64,000 nt of DNA from Amoebophrya sp. A120 (taxonomy: Eukaryota > Sar > Dinophyceae > Syndiniales > Amoebophryaceae): positions 4,645,709 to 4,709,708 of the forward strand of contig CAJINV010000002.1 in NCBI GenBank assembly GCA_905178155.1, in the 5' to 3' direction. This document shows, one piece after another, positions 35,673 through 46,200 of this stretch (position 1 is the stretch's first letter; every line of letters starts with the position of its first letter). The notes beneath the pieces were generated by a model that did not search any database, was not told where the DNA came from, and saw nothing but the letters and a program-made list of their open reading frames with translations. A program made the position numbers and the translations under genes.

Positions 35673-37325
35673 CTAATCTTCTTCCTTCATCAACCACTGC
35701 AAGCCCACGCCCTCGGGCACTTTCCCTTCGTAACTAGACATCACGCACTCACGCAGGCGTTTCCGTTGCGCGTCAAAATCCTTCGTGCCAAAAGCAGTGC
35801 CATACGTGTCTTCGGACAGTACGTCTACCGCTTTTTCGCTTTCTTCCTCTTCCTCGCCCCCACCCGATCCACCTGATGAAGTTGTCGTAGTCGTGCCCCC
35901 CGTGGAGGCTTCGAAAGTGATCGGCACGCCTGCCATTCTTCGCATGGACGGGTTTTGCAGCCCGAAATACGGGTCCTCGTGCGGGTTGTCCTTCCTGACC
36001 ACGCGATGCTTCTTTTTCGTCTTCGGTTCGACAAAAGCGAGGTACTTCTCGGGTTCGTATCCGTACTGCGCCATGTCTTTGTCTTCGAACTCCTGCACCA
36101 GCTTCTCGAACTCTTTCTCCACCGGCTCGCCGCCGAAACAGTACAGATACTTCGCTCGCTTGTACATCAGCCCCTCCCCCTCGTGGTCTTCCAGTGTCTT
36201 CGCGAGAAAGGCGAAGTCGCGCTGCTTTAGCTCGGCGTTGGTGGTGTCCACTGTGGTAGTGCCGACCTGATCCAATGTGTCGAGCACGTCCTGCAGCGTG
36301 AAGGGCCGATGGTCAATGCCCGTCCGAAGCACAATCAGTTCTCGGGTGGAGCTAGAGGTAGAATTTCGTCCCGGTTCTTCCATGTTGCTTCTTCTGCAGA
36401 AAAACGTGGCTGTACCCAGCGACGAGGAATTGTCGCCTGGCGGGGACGACGCGGCAGCTGTACTCGGACTTTTCTCCCCGACCGGAGCTGAAGATAAAGG
36501 CCGCGCGGGATTCATTGTTCTTCCCTTCCTGGCTTTTCTCAACGCGTGTTCCCACTTTGCCAACTGTGACATGAAGCCCGGATTCGGGCAAATGGCGTCC
36601 CGGCAGCGGTGCGCGTGACCCAGGGCGTCAGAGAGTGAGATTCTCAACCAAGGCAGGAGGTAACAGACGAAACTCGTCGTGGATCGAGAAATGCCGGCCT
36701 GACAGTGGATGTAGACAGCGCGTCCTCGTCCTCGTGATCTTCTACTTTTCGCATTGTCTTTGTCCTCGTCCTGCCTCGAGGAATCTTGATCTTCATGACG
36801 CTTGTTTTTCCGTGAAATAACAAGCTGCGGCGCTGTAGTTGTTGAAAAGACACTGGCTGCCTCGTCGCCCAGGTGCGAGAAAAATTTTCTTGATAAGGTT
36901 GAAATCTCTTGCTCGGGTGGACAATTTGAGCTTGAGGAACTTGTTGTAGCCAAACCTCCTCCAACTGCAACTGGGCAGCTGCCCCGATCATCTGTTGCGT
37001 CAACAACTATTTCCCCCGCAATTGCGACTGGTCGTAATGGCTCCTCGTGTTCTCTTTTTTCACGACTCCAATTACAGCTCCGAGAAGTGTGCAAGAACGC
37101 GTTGATGAGCGGGAAGTACTCCAGCAAACCGGTCTCTTCGACATCCTGTACGTTGATGTGCAAAACTTTCAGGTCACACTGCTCCACAAGGAAATCCTTC
37201 GGCCGCGTTTCGCACACGGACAAAACGAACCCGACGTTGTTTTTCGTGAAAAAGTCCGCGTTTTTGATGGCGTCGGACCCGCCGAGCCACACGTCGTCCA
37301 GCACTCGGGACGGAGCGCCACCCAT
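35673..37325 (-). CDS. Dual-specificity protein phosphatase with a large insert
   Basis: A single exon encodes 550 residues from ATG 37325. Residues 5-75 match the DSP start: SRVLDDVWLGGSDAIKNADF, then VLSVCET, VLHINVQD and LLEYF. The active-site loop HCQAGISRS is at 207-215 and fits HCxxGxxR, with Cys as nucleophile; Asp61 in INVQDVEE is the likely general acid. Between them, residues 82-203 are a Ser/charged insert (SREKREHEE, SRRSRGRGR) that other DSPs lack. The fold resumes with CYLLPWLRISLSDALGH. The last 290 residues are not recognised: low complexity, then a structured-looking piece (FAFLAKTLEDHEGEGLMYKR, YLYCFGGEPVEKEFEKLVQE), then an acidic tail. Substrate unknown. No introner. Confidence 0.88.
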   Translation of the reverse strand: MGGAPSRVLDDVWLGGSDAIKNADFFTKNNVGFVLSVCETRPKDFLVEQCDLKVLHINVQDVEETGLLEYFPLINAFLHTSRSCNWSREKREHEEPLRPVAIAGEIVVDATDDRGSCPVAVGGGLATTSSSSSNCPPEQEISTLSRKFFSHLGDEAASVFSTTTAPQLVISRKNKRHEDQDSSRQDEDKDNAKSRRSRGRGRAVYIHCQAGISRSTTSFVCYLLPWLRISLSDALGHAHRCRDAICPNPGFMSQLAKWEHALRKARKGRTMNPARPLSSAPVGEKSPSTAAASSPPGDNSSSLGTATFFCRRSNMEEPGRNSTSSSTRELIVLRTGIDHRPFTLQDVLDTLDQVGTTTVDTTNAELKQRDFAFLAKTLEDHEGEGLMYKRAKYLYCFGGEPVEKEFEKLVQEFEDKDMAQYGYEPEKYLAFVEPKTKKKHRVVRKDNPHEDPYFGLQNPSMRRMAGVPITFEASTGGTTTTTSSGGSGGGEEEEESEKAVDVLSEDTYGTAFGTKDFDAQRKRLRECVMSSYEGKVPEGVGLQWLMKEED

Positions 37326-38063
37326 AATTCCAGTTTCTCTTTCTCTGCTGCAGAGCTACAATAAACTAGATGAAACGAAGATAATACTTTACTGGTTCTA
37401 CTTCATCGGCGCGCTTCTTTACAAAAGTGTTACACTATTCCTGCTTGTGTGTAAGATCAACATGTAAAATGCTGCAACTATTGTCGTTCTTACACCAGTA
37501 CCAAGCCGCGGAATGGAAATCCCCGAGGGGTTTAGAATCATCGTGATGCTGATCGACGTTGGATCTTTCACCACTTTGTTTGAACCGCCAGAAAAAAGCC
37601 GAGCCTCGTAGTCTTCAGGTTGTACTGCACGCAACTACAGTCGTTCCCTTTCTCTGCGTGGGCGTGCTGCATCGCCAGTCTAAACTTAAACTTAAAGAAT
37701 AGCCAAGTTCGAACACCGTACGGAATGAATGAAACCAAGAAGCCCGACGTTGTGTCCTCGCAGGGTTCTCGTCCTCGCCGACAGCTAGCTTTCCAGCGGA
37801 ACGAAGACTGCATAATTCTTGTGAAGAAGAAGAAGAAGAACAGCTGTCTGATGCTACCACGTTCTTGCACTTCCAGGTTCTTTATTCCTCGAAAGGAGCA
37901 AACCTTGTCTTCAAATAGACAAGTCACAACAGTTAACGCTGTTGCAACAGCAAGGTGTGATAGATACTCATCACAATCACCTCGGGGTGGTGCTCGGAAA
38001 CTATCCTTCTAGGTCCGTTGCGAATGCGACCGGGTCCTGTTTGCTTTAATACCCTGTAGTTTT
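37326..38063. other. Intergenic, one weak small frame
   Basis: This lies between the phosphatase start and the twin CX9C gene stop. Apart from the doubtful frame at 37568-37813 nothing was recognised. Confidence 0.5.
37568..37813 (-). CDS. Doubtful small protein
   Basis: An 81-residue frame from a true ATG includes FIPYGVRTWLFFKFKFRLAM and a Cys pair (NDCSC). Codon use looks plausible, but there is no family match and no neighbouring exon. An overlapping frame (37419-37634) also looks open. Confidence 0.22.
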   Translation of the reverse strand: MQSSFRWKASCRRGREPCEDTTSGFLVSFIPYGVRTWLFFKFKFRLAMQHAHAEKGNDCSCVQYNLKTTRLGFFLAVQTKW

Positions 38064-39077
38064 TTACGCGTACTTGAAGTCCGGGTAGAAGATGTAGGGC
38101 CGGCGCTTCGTGCTCAATGCGGGTCCTTCGACGCTGGTGTATCCACTGTTGAACTTGTGTTGGTCCCACTTGCACTTTTGAAACTCGTCGTACCACTTCA
38201 CACACCGCTTACTGGCGTCCACTTTATGGAACCGTCAGGATCGAAATCGACAAAGTTGAAATGATTTGTCATGCATACCCGACTGCGCCACATCAAAAAC
38301 CTTTGCACCGTCGCCGCAAGCAGCTTCGGACGCAGGAGATCTAGCCTGACATGCAAATGAAATGACATGTAAGGAGATTGTCATGCAAATGAAATGATTT
38401 GTCATGCACAAAATGGATGCCAGTTGAACTTGGAACCCAGTTTCCAAGTGGCGCATGACAAATTTTGGTGGTGCCTAAATCCAGTTTGTGATGCTGTTTA
38501 GGCGAAGAAGATTGGTCGTTCTCTCATGCTGCTGCTTTAGCAGCTCGAGCAATAACCCCAAACAGGCTTATAATCGGCGTCACTTGCCTGCTCTGCAACA
38601 CACGTATTCCGCGTTATGCATTTTATCCATTACAAGTTATTTCAACTTTGTCAAATTGGATCCTGACACTCCCATACACTGGCTGTTTTTCGTACTGGTA
38701 CGTCTGCAAGCATCGGTATTCCTCAATCAGCAGGTACTTACCTGAATTTGTATATGCATTTCCGCATCATGCGCATGCCAAATTTTCTTATACTTATTGC
38801 GCTTGCCCTCTGTTGTTCAAGAAATGTAGCTGAAACAACTCTTAGTACACGCGTCCTTCGGGTCATCCGCGAGCACCTTGTCGGAAAACTCGTTCACTGA
38901 CAATCGAATGTCATCGGCGGATTTTGCCGCATTCATGGAGCTCGGCTGGTACAGCCCGTACCGGTATGCGATCTTCTTTTGCCATTCGGACTGGAACTTC
39001 CCAGCGGTCGGCGGGGCCAGCGACATCTCGTCACCAAGCATGTTCTCGTAACTCAGGTTGATACCTGTTGATGACAT
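38064..39077 (-). CDS. Twin CX9C (CHCH-type) protein, probably mitochondrial intermembrane space
   Basis: It has three exons, 39077-38849, 38741-38677 and 38224-38064, giving 149 residues. Intron 1 is GT-AG and splits a Cys codon. Intron 2 is an introner. The product has Cys-X9-Cys twice, CKYLLIEEYRC and CVKWYDEFQKC, about 18 residues apart. This is the coiled-coil-helix-coiled-coil-helix signature. Such proteins are oxidised by the Mia40 relay in the intermembrane space, and many are small subunits or assembly factors of respiratory complexes. The spacing resembles NDUFB7-like subunits, but many alveolates lack complex I, so a complex III, IV or V role is as likely. The tail ends YIFYPDFKYA. 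The introner falls exactly between the two CX9C hairpins. Confidence 0.82.
38225..38676. mobile_element. Introner element, family E
   Basis: The ends are TATGGAACCGTCAGGATCG and GGATCCTGACACTCCCATA, with TIR CGACAAAGTTGAAAT. The duplication is CACTT/CACTG. At 452 bp it is the longest of the short families. Its interior carries repeated GATTTGTCATGCA motifs. Removal joins KQPV to DASK. Confidence 0.88.
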
Positions 39078-39239
39078 TATTGTCAGGAATTTTTCGAATT
39101 GCAAGAATTGTAGTAACAGTAAGCGTGCAAAGCCCGTAGCAAACCTGATGAAATTTGAATTTCTCACAAGTGAACAACATGATGACCATCGTATCATGAC
39201 GCTCAAGATGTTTTAGCTACACTCTCCTGAGGCATCAAA

Positions 39240-40172
39240 TTAGATACGATCCTCCGAGGGCGGCATGGCATGGAACCCACGACTGTCCGAAGGGTAGGGC
39301 GCAATCGGCGTCGAATGGTTCTTCGTATCGAAGAGCTGTTTTGCTTTTTGTGACACATAAAACAACATGGTTCTTGCAGCAGTGAGCTTACAAACATGAC
39401 TCTAGGAAGAAAGACACATGGTCGATTTGAATTTGTGCGACCACGAACCTGAATCTCCTCGTCGTCACGTACATCTAAAAACGTGATCGAGTTCTTGTGC
39501 TTTGTCGGCTCTGAAAAATTACTTTGCATGCAGGTTTGGAAACAAAAACCACACCTTACCTCCCCGTGTTGCCTCTGCCCGGCCATCTGCGAGTCCGGCA
39601 CTTTCTCGTACCCCCACCTGTGCGCCCCCATGTGGTGCGCATTGTCGTACTTTGGGTTCAGCGGCACGCCCTTGCCCAGCTCGGTGAAAGCGCCTGTGAT
39701 TTGAAACAAATCCGACGAGCTAGTGGCTCCGGTACCGGCTTCCTATGCATTGCAAAAGTATTGTATCGCACTCGTATAAATTGCATTACAAATTTTGGCA
39801 AGAAGGAAAGTTAAATTTGTAATGTTGTTTTGCCTTGGGAAGAACATTTGTCATGCATATTTGCAATTAGTACGAGTACGATACTTTTGCACAGGATACT
39901 TCCTCACAGTTGACCACTGAAGATGTCGCTCGGGGTTGGAAGAAGGATCCAGAAGTCGGTCCGTTGTTCGTCCTCCTGCTGCGTGTGAAAAACGACGCAG
40001 AGGAGAACATCTTGAAGGAGGGTCGTGGTAAAATGACAAGAGCCAAAAAAACCTCCACTCTGATTTGGACGACAGATTGTTTCGTCACGTGTAACGGAAA
40101 CGGAGACAGACCCGCATGACAACTCGCCAATTACGGATACCAAAACGTCAAACCAGGTGCGCCGGCGTCCAT
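39240..40172 (-). CDS. Small four-exon protein, function unknown
   Basis: Exons are 40172-40154, 39693-39560, 39508-39449 and 39335-39240. All junctions are GT-AG in consistent phase, giving 102 residues. The protein starts MDAGAPGAFTELGKG and contains a His-rich stretch (DNAHHMGAHRWGYEKVPDSQ). It continues ITFLDVRDDEEIQ and ends FHAMPPSEDRI. It is hydrophilic, with no signal peptide or membrane helix. The family is not recognised. A family A introner sits inside the long first intron rather than in coding sequence. The four-exon solution rests on frame arithmetic alone. Confidence 0.65.
39744..39898. mobile_element. Introner element, family A, inside a GT-AG intron
   Basis: The ends are TATGCATTGC and GCACAGGATA, with perfect TSD CTTCC. 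It sits within the 40153-39694 intron of the small four-exon gene. This shows these elements also land in non-coding DNA. Confidence 0.88.
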
Positions 40173-40880
40173 GACAGTGGAGTTATACATCACTCATCTG
40201 CAAAAAAAGAAACATCACTCACGTATCTTCGGCACCGGAGAGATACTTCTTCTACTTGTCCGCAGATCTCACTGGCCATCTGACTATCATCCTGGTCGTG
40301 GCCAAAGAAGATCCTTTTTGTTTTTCGGAACAATTAAGCAAAGCTCAGGAGGAACACTGCGGCGAAACAAAATCGAATGCGGATAGTCATGCATCGAGGC
40401 GCTGTCGACTCTACTCAGATGAAGCTTACCGAAGGGACGCGAACTGTGAGATGCGTATGTGTTTGCATTCAATCATAAGAGAAGGTAGGGCGAGGGGTCA
40501 TGATCATCTTCATCAATAAACAATATTATTAGTTCTCCGACTGAACAAAAAAACGTGGCGGGGCGATGAAGCTGGCAATATGAAAGAAGGCTGTTGTAGA
40601 AGTAGAGCGAGATACAAGGATGACAGTCGGTGTGACCTCTATATTAAGTTATATATAATGATAATTTACCACACTGTTGTAAATACGACAACAGTGAAGA
40701 CGAAAATGATAAAGAGGTAGAAAGTGAAAAACAGAGCGCCAATAAGGGCTTCCGTGGCAAGGCTTCTCCCGACCGTGGAAATTTCCGATGAGTCCACAGC
40801 AAGCACTACTTTTCGATCCCAGTTTAGCCAGTGACGTTGTGGTCCCCTCGCATGTCAAAAACACTCGAGAAGATTTTTCG
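40173..40880. other. Intergenic, nothing recognised
   Basis: No frame, repeat or element was supported. The right part near 40640-40780 is AT-rich and follows the stop of the next gene. Confidence 0.6.
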
Positions 40881-41918
40881 TCAAAACTTGTACTGGTCCC
40901 AGCGCGCCACCACGTCCTTGTACCAGCCGGGCACCCAATCCGCATCCTCACAGCTCCGCTGGTAGAACAGGATCCAGAACCGAATTTTCCCGAAGTCGAT
41001 GCCAGGAATGATCTCTGCGTTTGGGATTTTCTTCCCGGATGCCGGGTCTGTGCGTCCGGTCGGGTTGTTTTGGAGCAATTCCAGAAATTTCTCCAGAATC
41101 TTCTCGTACAGAACCAAGGTTTTGTACTTCTGCCGCACGAACAGTTCCTTGCAGGCGTCTTTCGCCACGGCGGTCCGCTCGTTCCGCGCCTCGAACTGCC
41201 CCCAGCGATCGCTGGGTACCACCCACCAAATATAGTGGCCTTTCTTGCGGCCGAGCCTCTCTAATTCTTGCAAAACCGTGCGAAACTCCGTCTGCTGCTT
41301 TACCAGCAAGTTATCCAGAAGCCACTGCTTGTCGTGCGTCTCGCCGTTCACGGTGATCGTGCCCGGAATGGACGCGAAACTGTAGTACCCGACCGTCTGC
41401 CCCGCGAGCTGTCGTGGCGGAGTAGGTGGCTGGGAAGCTACTACCTCCGGGCTCAACGCGACAAACTTTTTTTGCCGCTCTCGCGATGCCTTCGGGCCCC
41501 GCAGCCGCGCGTCATCTTGGACTTCGACCGCCGTCTGCGGCTCCTCCGAGGAAAACGCTATGTAGTGCGCAGGGAGGTTTGCCAGAATCCGGGCGTCGCG
41601 ACCTCCGGCACTGTTGCCCCCCTGGTTGGGGATGTTACTATTCCCATTGTTGCCCCCGCCGTTCGCGCTGCCAGGACTTTTTGCCGCGGTCACGGAAAAA
41701 TAGATCGCGAGAAAGATGACCAGCGAGAAGCCCATGACGGTGAGAACTACCCACAAAACCGGATTCTTGGCCCAGCAGGAGACCGAAGTCTCAGCTTGTT
41801 CTTGCGATTTGTTGAAGTCACCGGTGTGGTCAGCGCCAAATCCGGCATGTTCTTCACTACTAGCCGCGACAAGATGTTCTCTACTTGGGTCACGCCGCGA
41901 GCGAAAAGATTTTGCCAT
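40881..41918 (-). CDS. Membrane-anchored protein with a DUF1810-like region
   Basis: A single exon of 345 residues starts at ATG 41918. The first 50 residues are polar. Residues 52-76 (VLWVVLTVMGFSLVIFLAIY) form one membrane helix without a cleavage-like site, so a type II anchor is likely. A Gly/Asn-rich linker follows (ANGGGNNGNSNIPNQGG). From about residue 200 the sequence FRTVLQELERLGRKKGHYIW, then WVVPSDRWGQF and later IPGIDFGKIRFWILFYQRSC, resembles the layout of DUF1810 proteins: LxELxxGRKxxHxxWxxxP, then a later D/K pair. That family has no firmly known biochemical role. The match is by eye and distant. No introner. Confidence 0.65.
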   Translation of the reverse strand: MAKSFRSRRDPSREHLVAASSEEHAGFGADHTGDFNKSQEQAETSVSCWAKNPVLWVVLTVMGFSLVIFLAIYFSVTAAKSPGSANGGGNNGNSNIPNQGGNSAGGRDARILANLPAHYIAFSSEEPQTAVEVQDDARLRGPKASRERQKKFVALSPEVVASQPPTPPRQLAGQTVGYYSFASIPGTITVNGETHDKQWLLDNLLVKQQTEFRTVLQELERLGRKKGHYIWWVVPSDRWGQFEARNERTAVAKDACKELFVRQKYKTLVLYEKILEKFLELLQNNPTGRTDPASGKKIPNAEIIPGIDFGKIRFWILFYQRSCEDADWVPGWYKDVVARWDQYKF

Positions 41919-42216
41919 CTTTAAATTTTCGGGAGTTCCTAAATCACTTGTTGAGCCAAAGAGAGTAACTCGTCTTTATGTTGTCAACGTTCCGAAATGG
42001 TTCTTAAATGGTCACTGTCCACGTTCTTCACCCCACGTGGAAAATATAAAAAAGTAAAATTTAAAAAGTAAGTAATTGCGAACAGATAAGAGCTCAAAAC
42101 CTCATAAGTACTTTTTTAGATCAAAATTCTCAAGATCAAAATGCCTTTGAAAAGAGGGGACGTAAGTACAAGCAATTGTGAAGAAGGTTGCGGTGTTGAA
42201 AAAGAAACTGTGCTTG
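41919..42216. other. Short intergenic gap
   Basis: About 300 bp, AT-rich. Nothing was recognised; presumably a 3' end and a promoter. Confidence 0.6.
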
Positions 42217-43081
42217 CTACAACTCCTGTGCGACATACTTATTCATTTCAACCGACGAATTTATTTTTGTTGTGAAATGCCGGCTGTGATAGGGCAAGAA
42301 CAAAAAAACACTTTCATGTTCAACGTTTCCTGACCGAGCAGTTCCATATTTGGACGAACCAATGTGTGTCTGTCGATCAAAAATACGACCCGAGACGATA
42401 ATAATTTCGGTACCTGCCAGAAGCTGCACTCACGGAACTGCAGACTGGCACGAACCCACCGATGTTTCCCAATTACCGTGTGGGTATCACGCGAGAAGAG
42501 GAAGACCACCGATATGTCTCATTTCATCTATTCCGAAAAAGGCCTCCTCTTGTTCATCAACCGACGGATTTCTCTTCGCCGACCGAGAACCATCAATGAT
42601 GACGAAAGCTAGGTTCTTACTCAGTACTGTAGGTGTTGATGTGCGGGGAAGCGCTACTACCTGGACGAGACCCAAATTCCAGAATAGGCTTTGAGTGAAT
42701 TGAAGCAAAGAAGTACCTGCGCAATATCACAAGGTTGTCCTTCCACTCCAGAGCAGGGATGACGAGAATATGAATGTCAATATACATGATGAGACAAACT
42801 GTTTTACCGAGAAAACCACAGCATGATGTATAATTCAGGTGGTCGTGGTTCCGGTTCGATATGGAAGCGCACAAAACGAAACCTTTTCTCAAGTAGTTGA
42901 AGTGAATGTGAACATCTGGATTCATCTGCGATTGGCCATAGCCACTGTTTGCACCGCAAGGCGTGCCACCATTGGAGCATCACCTTGGCGTATTTTTCAT
43001 GTGTGTCCACCTCGCCAAAGCTGTATTCTCAGTTTCGAATTACGGCACTACAGGCAAGGGCAGCGCAGCGGCAGCGTTCAT
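42217..43081 (-). CDS. Five-exon protein of 194 residues, function unknown
   Basis: Exons are 43081-43052, 43010-42808, 42716-42661, 42608-42510 and 42413-42217. All introns are short (41-96 bp) and GT-AG, and phases agree throughout. The protein opens MNAAAALPLPVDTHEKYAKV. It is rich in aromatic residues early (QWWHALRCKQWLWP, ELYIMLWFSRYFFAS). It then reads FVIIDGSRSAKRNPSVDEQE and TEIIIVSGRIFDR, and ends YVAQEL. VIIDGSR and IIIVSGR look like beta strands followed by turns, as in an alpha/beta fold, but I recognise no family. Very short introns contrast with the element introns nearby. Confidence 0.65.
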
Positions 43082-43229
43082 ATAATTACAGCTTTCAAAA
43101 AATCTAAATCTAGATCTACTACTTTTCGCTTTCGGTATAAAATTTATCTTGAATGAGCATGATTGAGCAAGCAAACATAAACAATGGCAGAGTGTATATC
43201 ATCCATCATATGATCCAATCTTCGTCACT

Positions 43230-46200
43230 CTACGCCATTTCCACGTCTTCCACCTTCATGTCGCCACTCGACCCCGCACCTTCGGTCACCAAGGGGATTT
43301 TTATCGCGGCGAGATACTTCACATCCACCGCCTCGTCGTCCCCGTCGACGTAGGTCGGGTTGGTTTCGCAGCTCGGCGTTTCTTCGGAGGGAATCAGCCA
43401 GAACTTCGCGTTGTCCAGCTGCGTATGCGTGATCGTCGCCCCCAATTTGGCGTCAATTTTGCCGTCCTTGACCGCCTGCTCCGCTTTGGTCGCCATCACG
43501 CGCAGCACTTTCTCCAGCGGCGTGTCGTTGTTGATCTGCAGTTCGGCGTTCACGGGCTCCGGAAGCTTCCCGGTGGCTTTGCAGTTCTATGAACTGCAAA
43601 AGCATCGCACTCGTATAAATGCATTACAAATTTCCTCAGCATGAGAGATAAAATTTGTAATGCGGATTTACCTTAAGATAAAGATTTGCAATGCATGATT
43701 GCAATAATATACGAGTACGATACTTTTGCACAGGATAAGTTCCTCCACTCGTTCATGTACTTCATTTTCAAATTCTGCGGAATGGTGGTGGATTTCATGA
43801 TGTTGGACATCGCAGTTTGCTGGTCCAGCGTCAGGTCGGGAATCAGCTTCGGGTCGAGCGCGATGGCGAAGGGATAGACTTGGGTGGACACGGGGATCTT
43901 CTCCTTGCCGTCGTCACCACCTAAGAATTTGTGTTACGAATACGATTGAGGAGGTATAGGTAACCTCCCAAAGAATAAGAAACAGCGATTCTGTCGTGGC
44001 GCAAGAATTAAAGTACGTAGAGCACCACATTTACACAGTACCTTTCTTGTGTCCGATGATGAAGGCCCAATTGGTTATGGCGTTCTCAAACGTTACATTC
44101 TCAACTGTTACATAATTTGTCATGCAAAACTCTCATCAGCATCTACACCATCAAGCTGCTTCGCATGACAAGTTTTCGAAGGGCTAGACAGTATCTAAAC
44201 CTGTGCCAGACCTGTATTGCAAGAGGCGCAATCTTCCCCCTTTCACTCTTGCTGTTTTAGCATCACAAATTCATGCAACAGCTGAGAATGTAACATTTGA
44301 GAACGCCATATTGGTCATGACCAAGTTGTGGTCGTCCTCGAGCCAGGACATAAAATCCTTCATTTTCATCGCGCCCCCCGTCGGTACCGTCAGTTTGTCC
44401 CAAACGGAGTGTGGGTTCGTATGGAACGGTCAGGATCGAAATCGACAAAGTTGAATAGATGATTTGCCATGCATAAAATGGATGCCAGTGTTAACCCAGT
44501 TTCCCAGTGGCGCATGACAATAAATCTGGGTAGAGCCGAAATCTAGTTTGTCATGCCGTTTGGGTAAGGAAGACGCCTTTTGTCGTGCTACTTTAGCAGC
44601 TCCATGTCGATGTCTACCCCTCAACAGGCTTACAACCTGCCTCACTTGCCTACTCTGCAAGACAGGCACTCTGTGGGTTGCATCTTATGCATGACAAATC
44701 ATAATCATTTCAACTTTGTCGATTTCGATCCTGACACATCCATAGTTCGGGTAGGCCGCGTACTTTTCCTTGATGAAAAACTCCTCCTTGATATCCTCTG
44801 CAAAAACATCCCCACCCCCGAGTTCTTGTCATGCAGATCTGCAAGCACAAGAGCATTTGTAATGCGCATCCCCATGATAGGCATATGCGATCGCGTTTTG
44901 GAACTTGTAAAGCTGTAAACAGGATAAGCAGATAGATTTGTAATGCGACTTCCCTTGCTAACCTGCACTACAATACAGTCTGCTATTTGTCATGCGTGGC
45001 TCCCAAAACTTCAAGGTTTGTGTTGCAAAACCCACATCTTGACTCTGGGGTGCGGACGTTTTTCCTTAGGATACTTGATCTTCCCCGCCTCGTCGAACGC
45101 GTCTTTCGGCAAAGACGTCGGATCCGGTTTCTCCACGGATTCCCCCGACTTCAACTTCTTCGGCTCGTCCGCCTCAAAGCTCGTGTACGTGTTGGTCGCT
45201 AGCCCGACTAATCGCTGCCTTAGCGCGGTGACGGGCTTCTTCAACAACACCTTAAAGAGCTCCAAAATCACCAAGCCCGTGACCGCCGCGGTCGTGGTTG
45301 CGATCGCGGGGATGATGCGGCCCGCGATTAGTTTCACTTTCTGGAAATCCGAGTTGGTGATCGAGTAGTTGTCGGCCCGGAGGTTGGCGGCCTGCGTGAT
45401 GAACGAAATGTGAAAGTTGAAGTCATCATCCTTCTCAAAATCCGCCTCCTCCAGGGCATCCGCGATTTTTGATTTACTTTTTGTTGTTCCCAAAGCCTTG
45501 CACTTCTGCTTCAACTCCGCGACGACTCGGGCGAGGACTGCCTTCCCCGAAGAACTTGCGCCCTCCTTGTCTTCCGTTTCGGACAGTTTTGCGGTGTTTT
45601 GCTGGTCGGCCAAATTCGGGTCGTCATCCACCTTCACCCCACCGGACATGTATTCCGGGATTTTTAGAGGTGACGATGCTGCTCCACTTCCGCCGCCTAG
45701 CACCTCTCGTTTCAGCCAGTCCTTGGTCCTTTGCTCCTTGACCCAACTGTCGTCCCCGTCGATTTTCACTGGATTTGCACCGATCGTCACGGCGATGAGG
45801 TTGGTGGCCGCGATCATGAACTCGCAGTGCGTTTTGTTCTCCACGTCGAAGGCAGCAATTTTCGGAAACCTCTTGTGCCCGGTCCAAAAGGGGCCCTTGT
45901 CCGCCTTCGTCTCGGGGTCAATCATCCGGTGGCTCTCCGGGAACGCGGTCACGAGGTCCTTAATCTTATGCATTGCAAAACTATCGTACTAGTTTAAATC
46001 ACATCACAAGTTTTTTCAAAAAGAAAATGGAATTTGTCATGCTGATTCACAACCTAAAAAGGGATACTTGTCATGCATGATAGCAATTATGTACGAGTAC
46101 GATACTTTTGCACGAGATAAATCTTGTCCCGGAACAGCAAGTGGAACAGGTCGAAGGCGACCTGCCCGGCGGCCTTCAGAGAGGGGGATTCGATCGCAGT

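Noticed and set aside
39744-40100. Reading the 39744 element as an intron that splits coding sequence
   Set aside because: One frame does continue across it (CEE/AGTG), but the four-exon GT-AG model starting MDAGAPG fits phases better and puts the element inside a normal intron.
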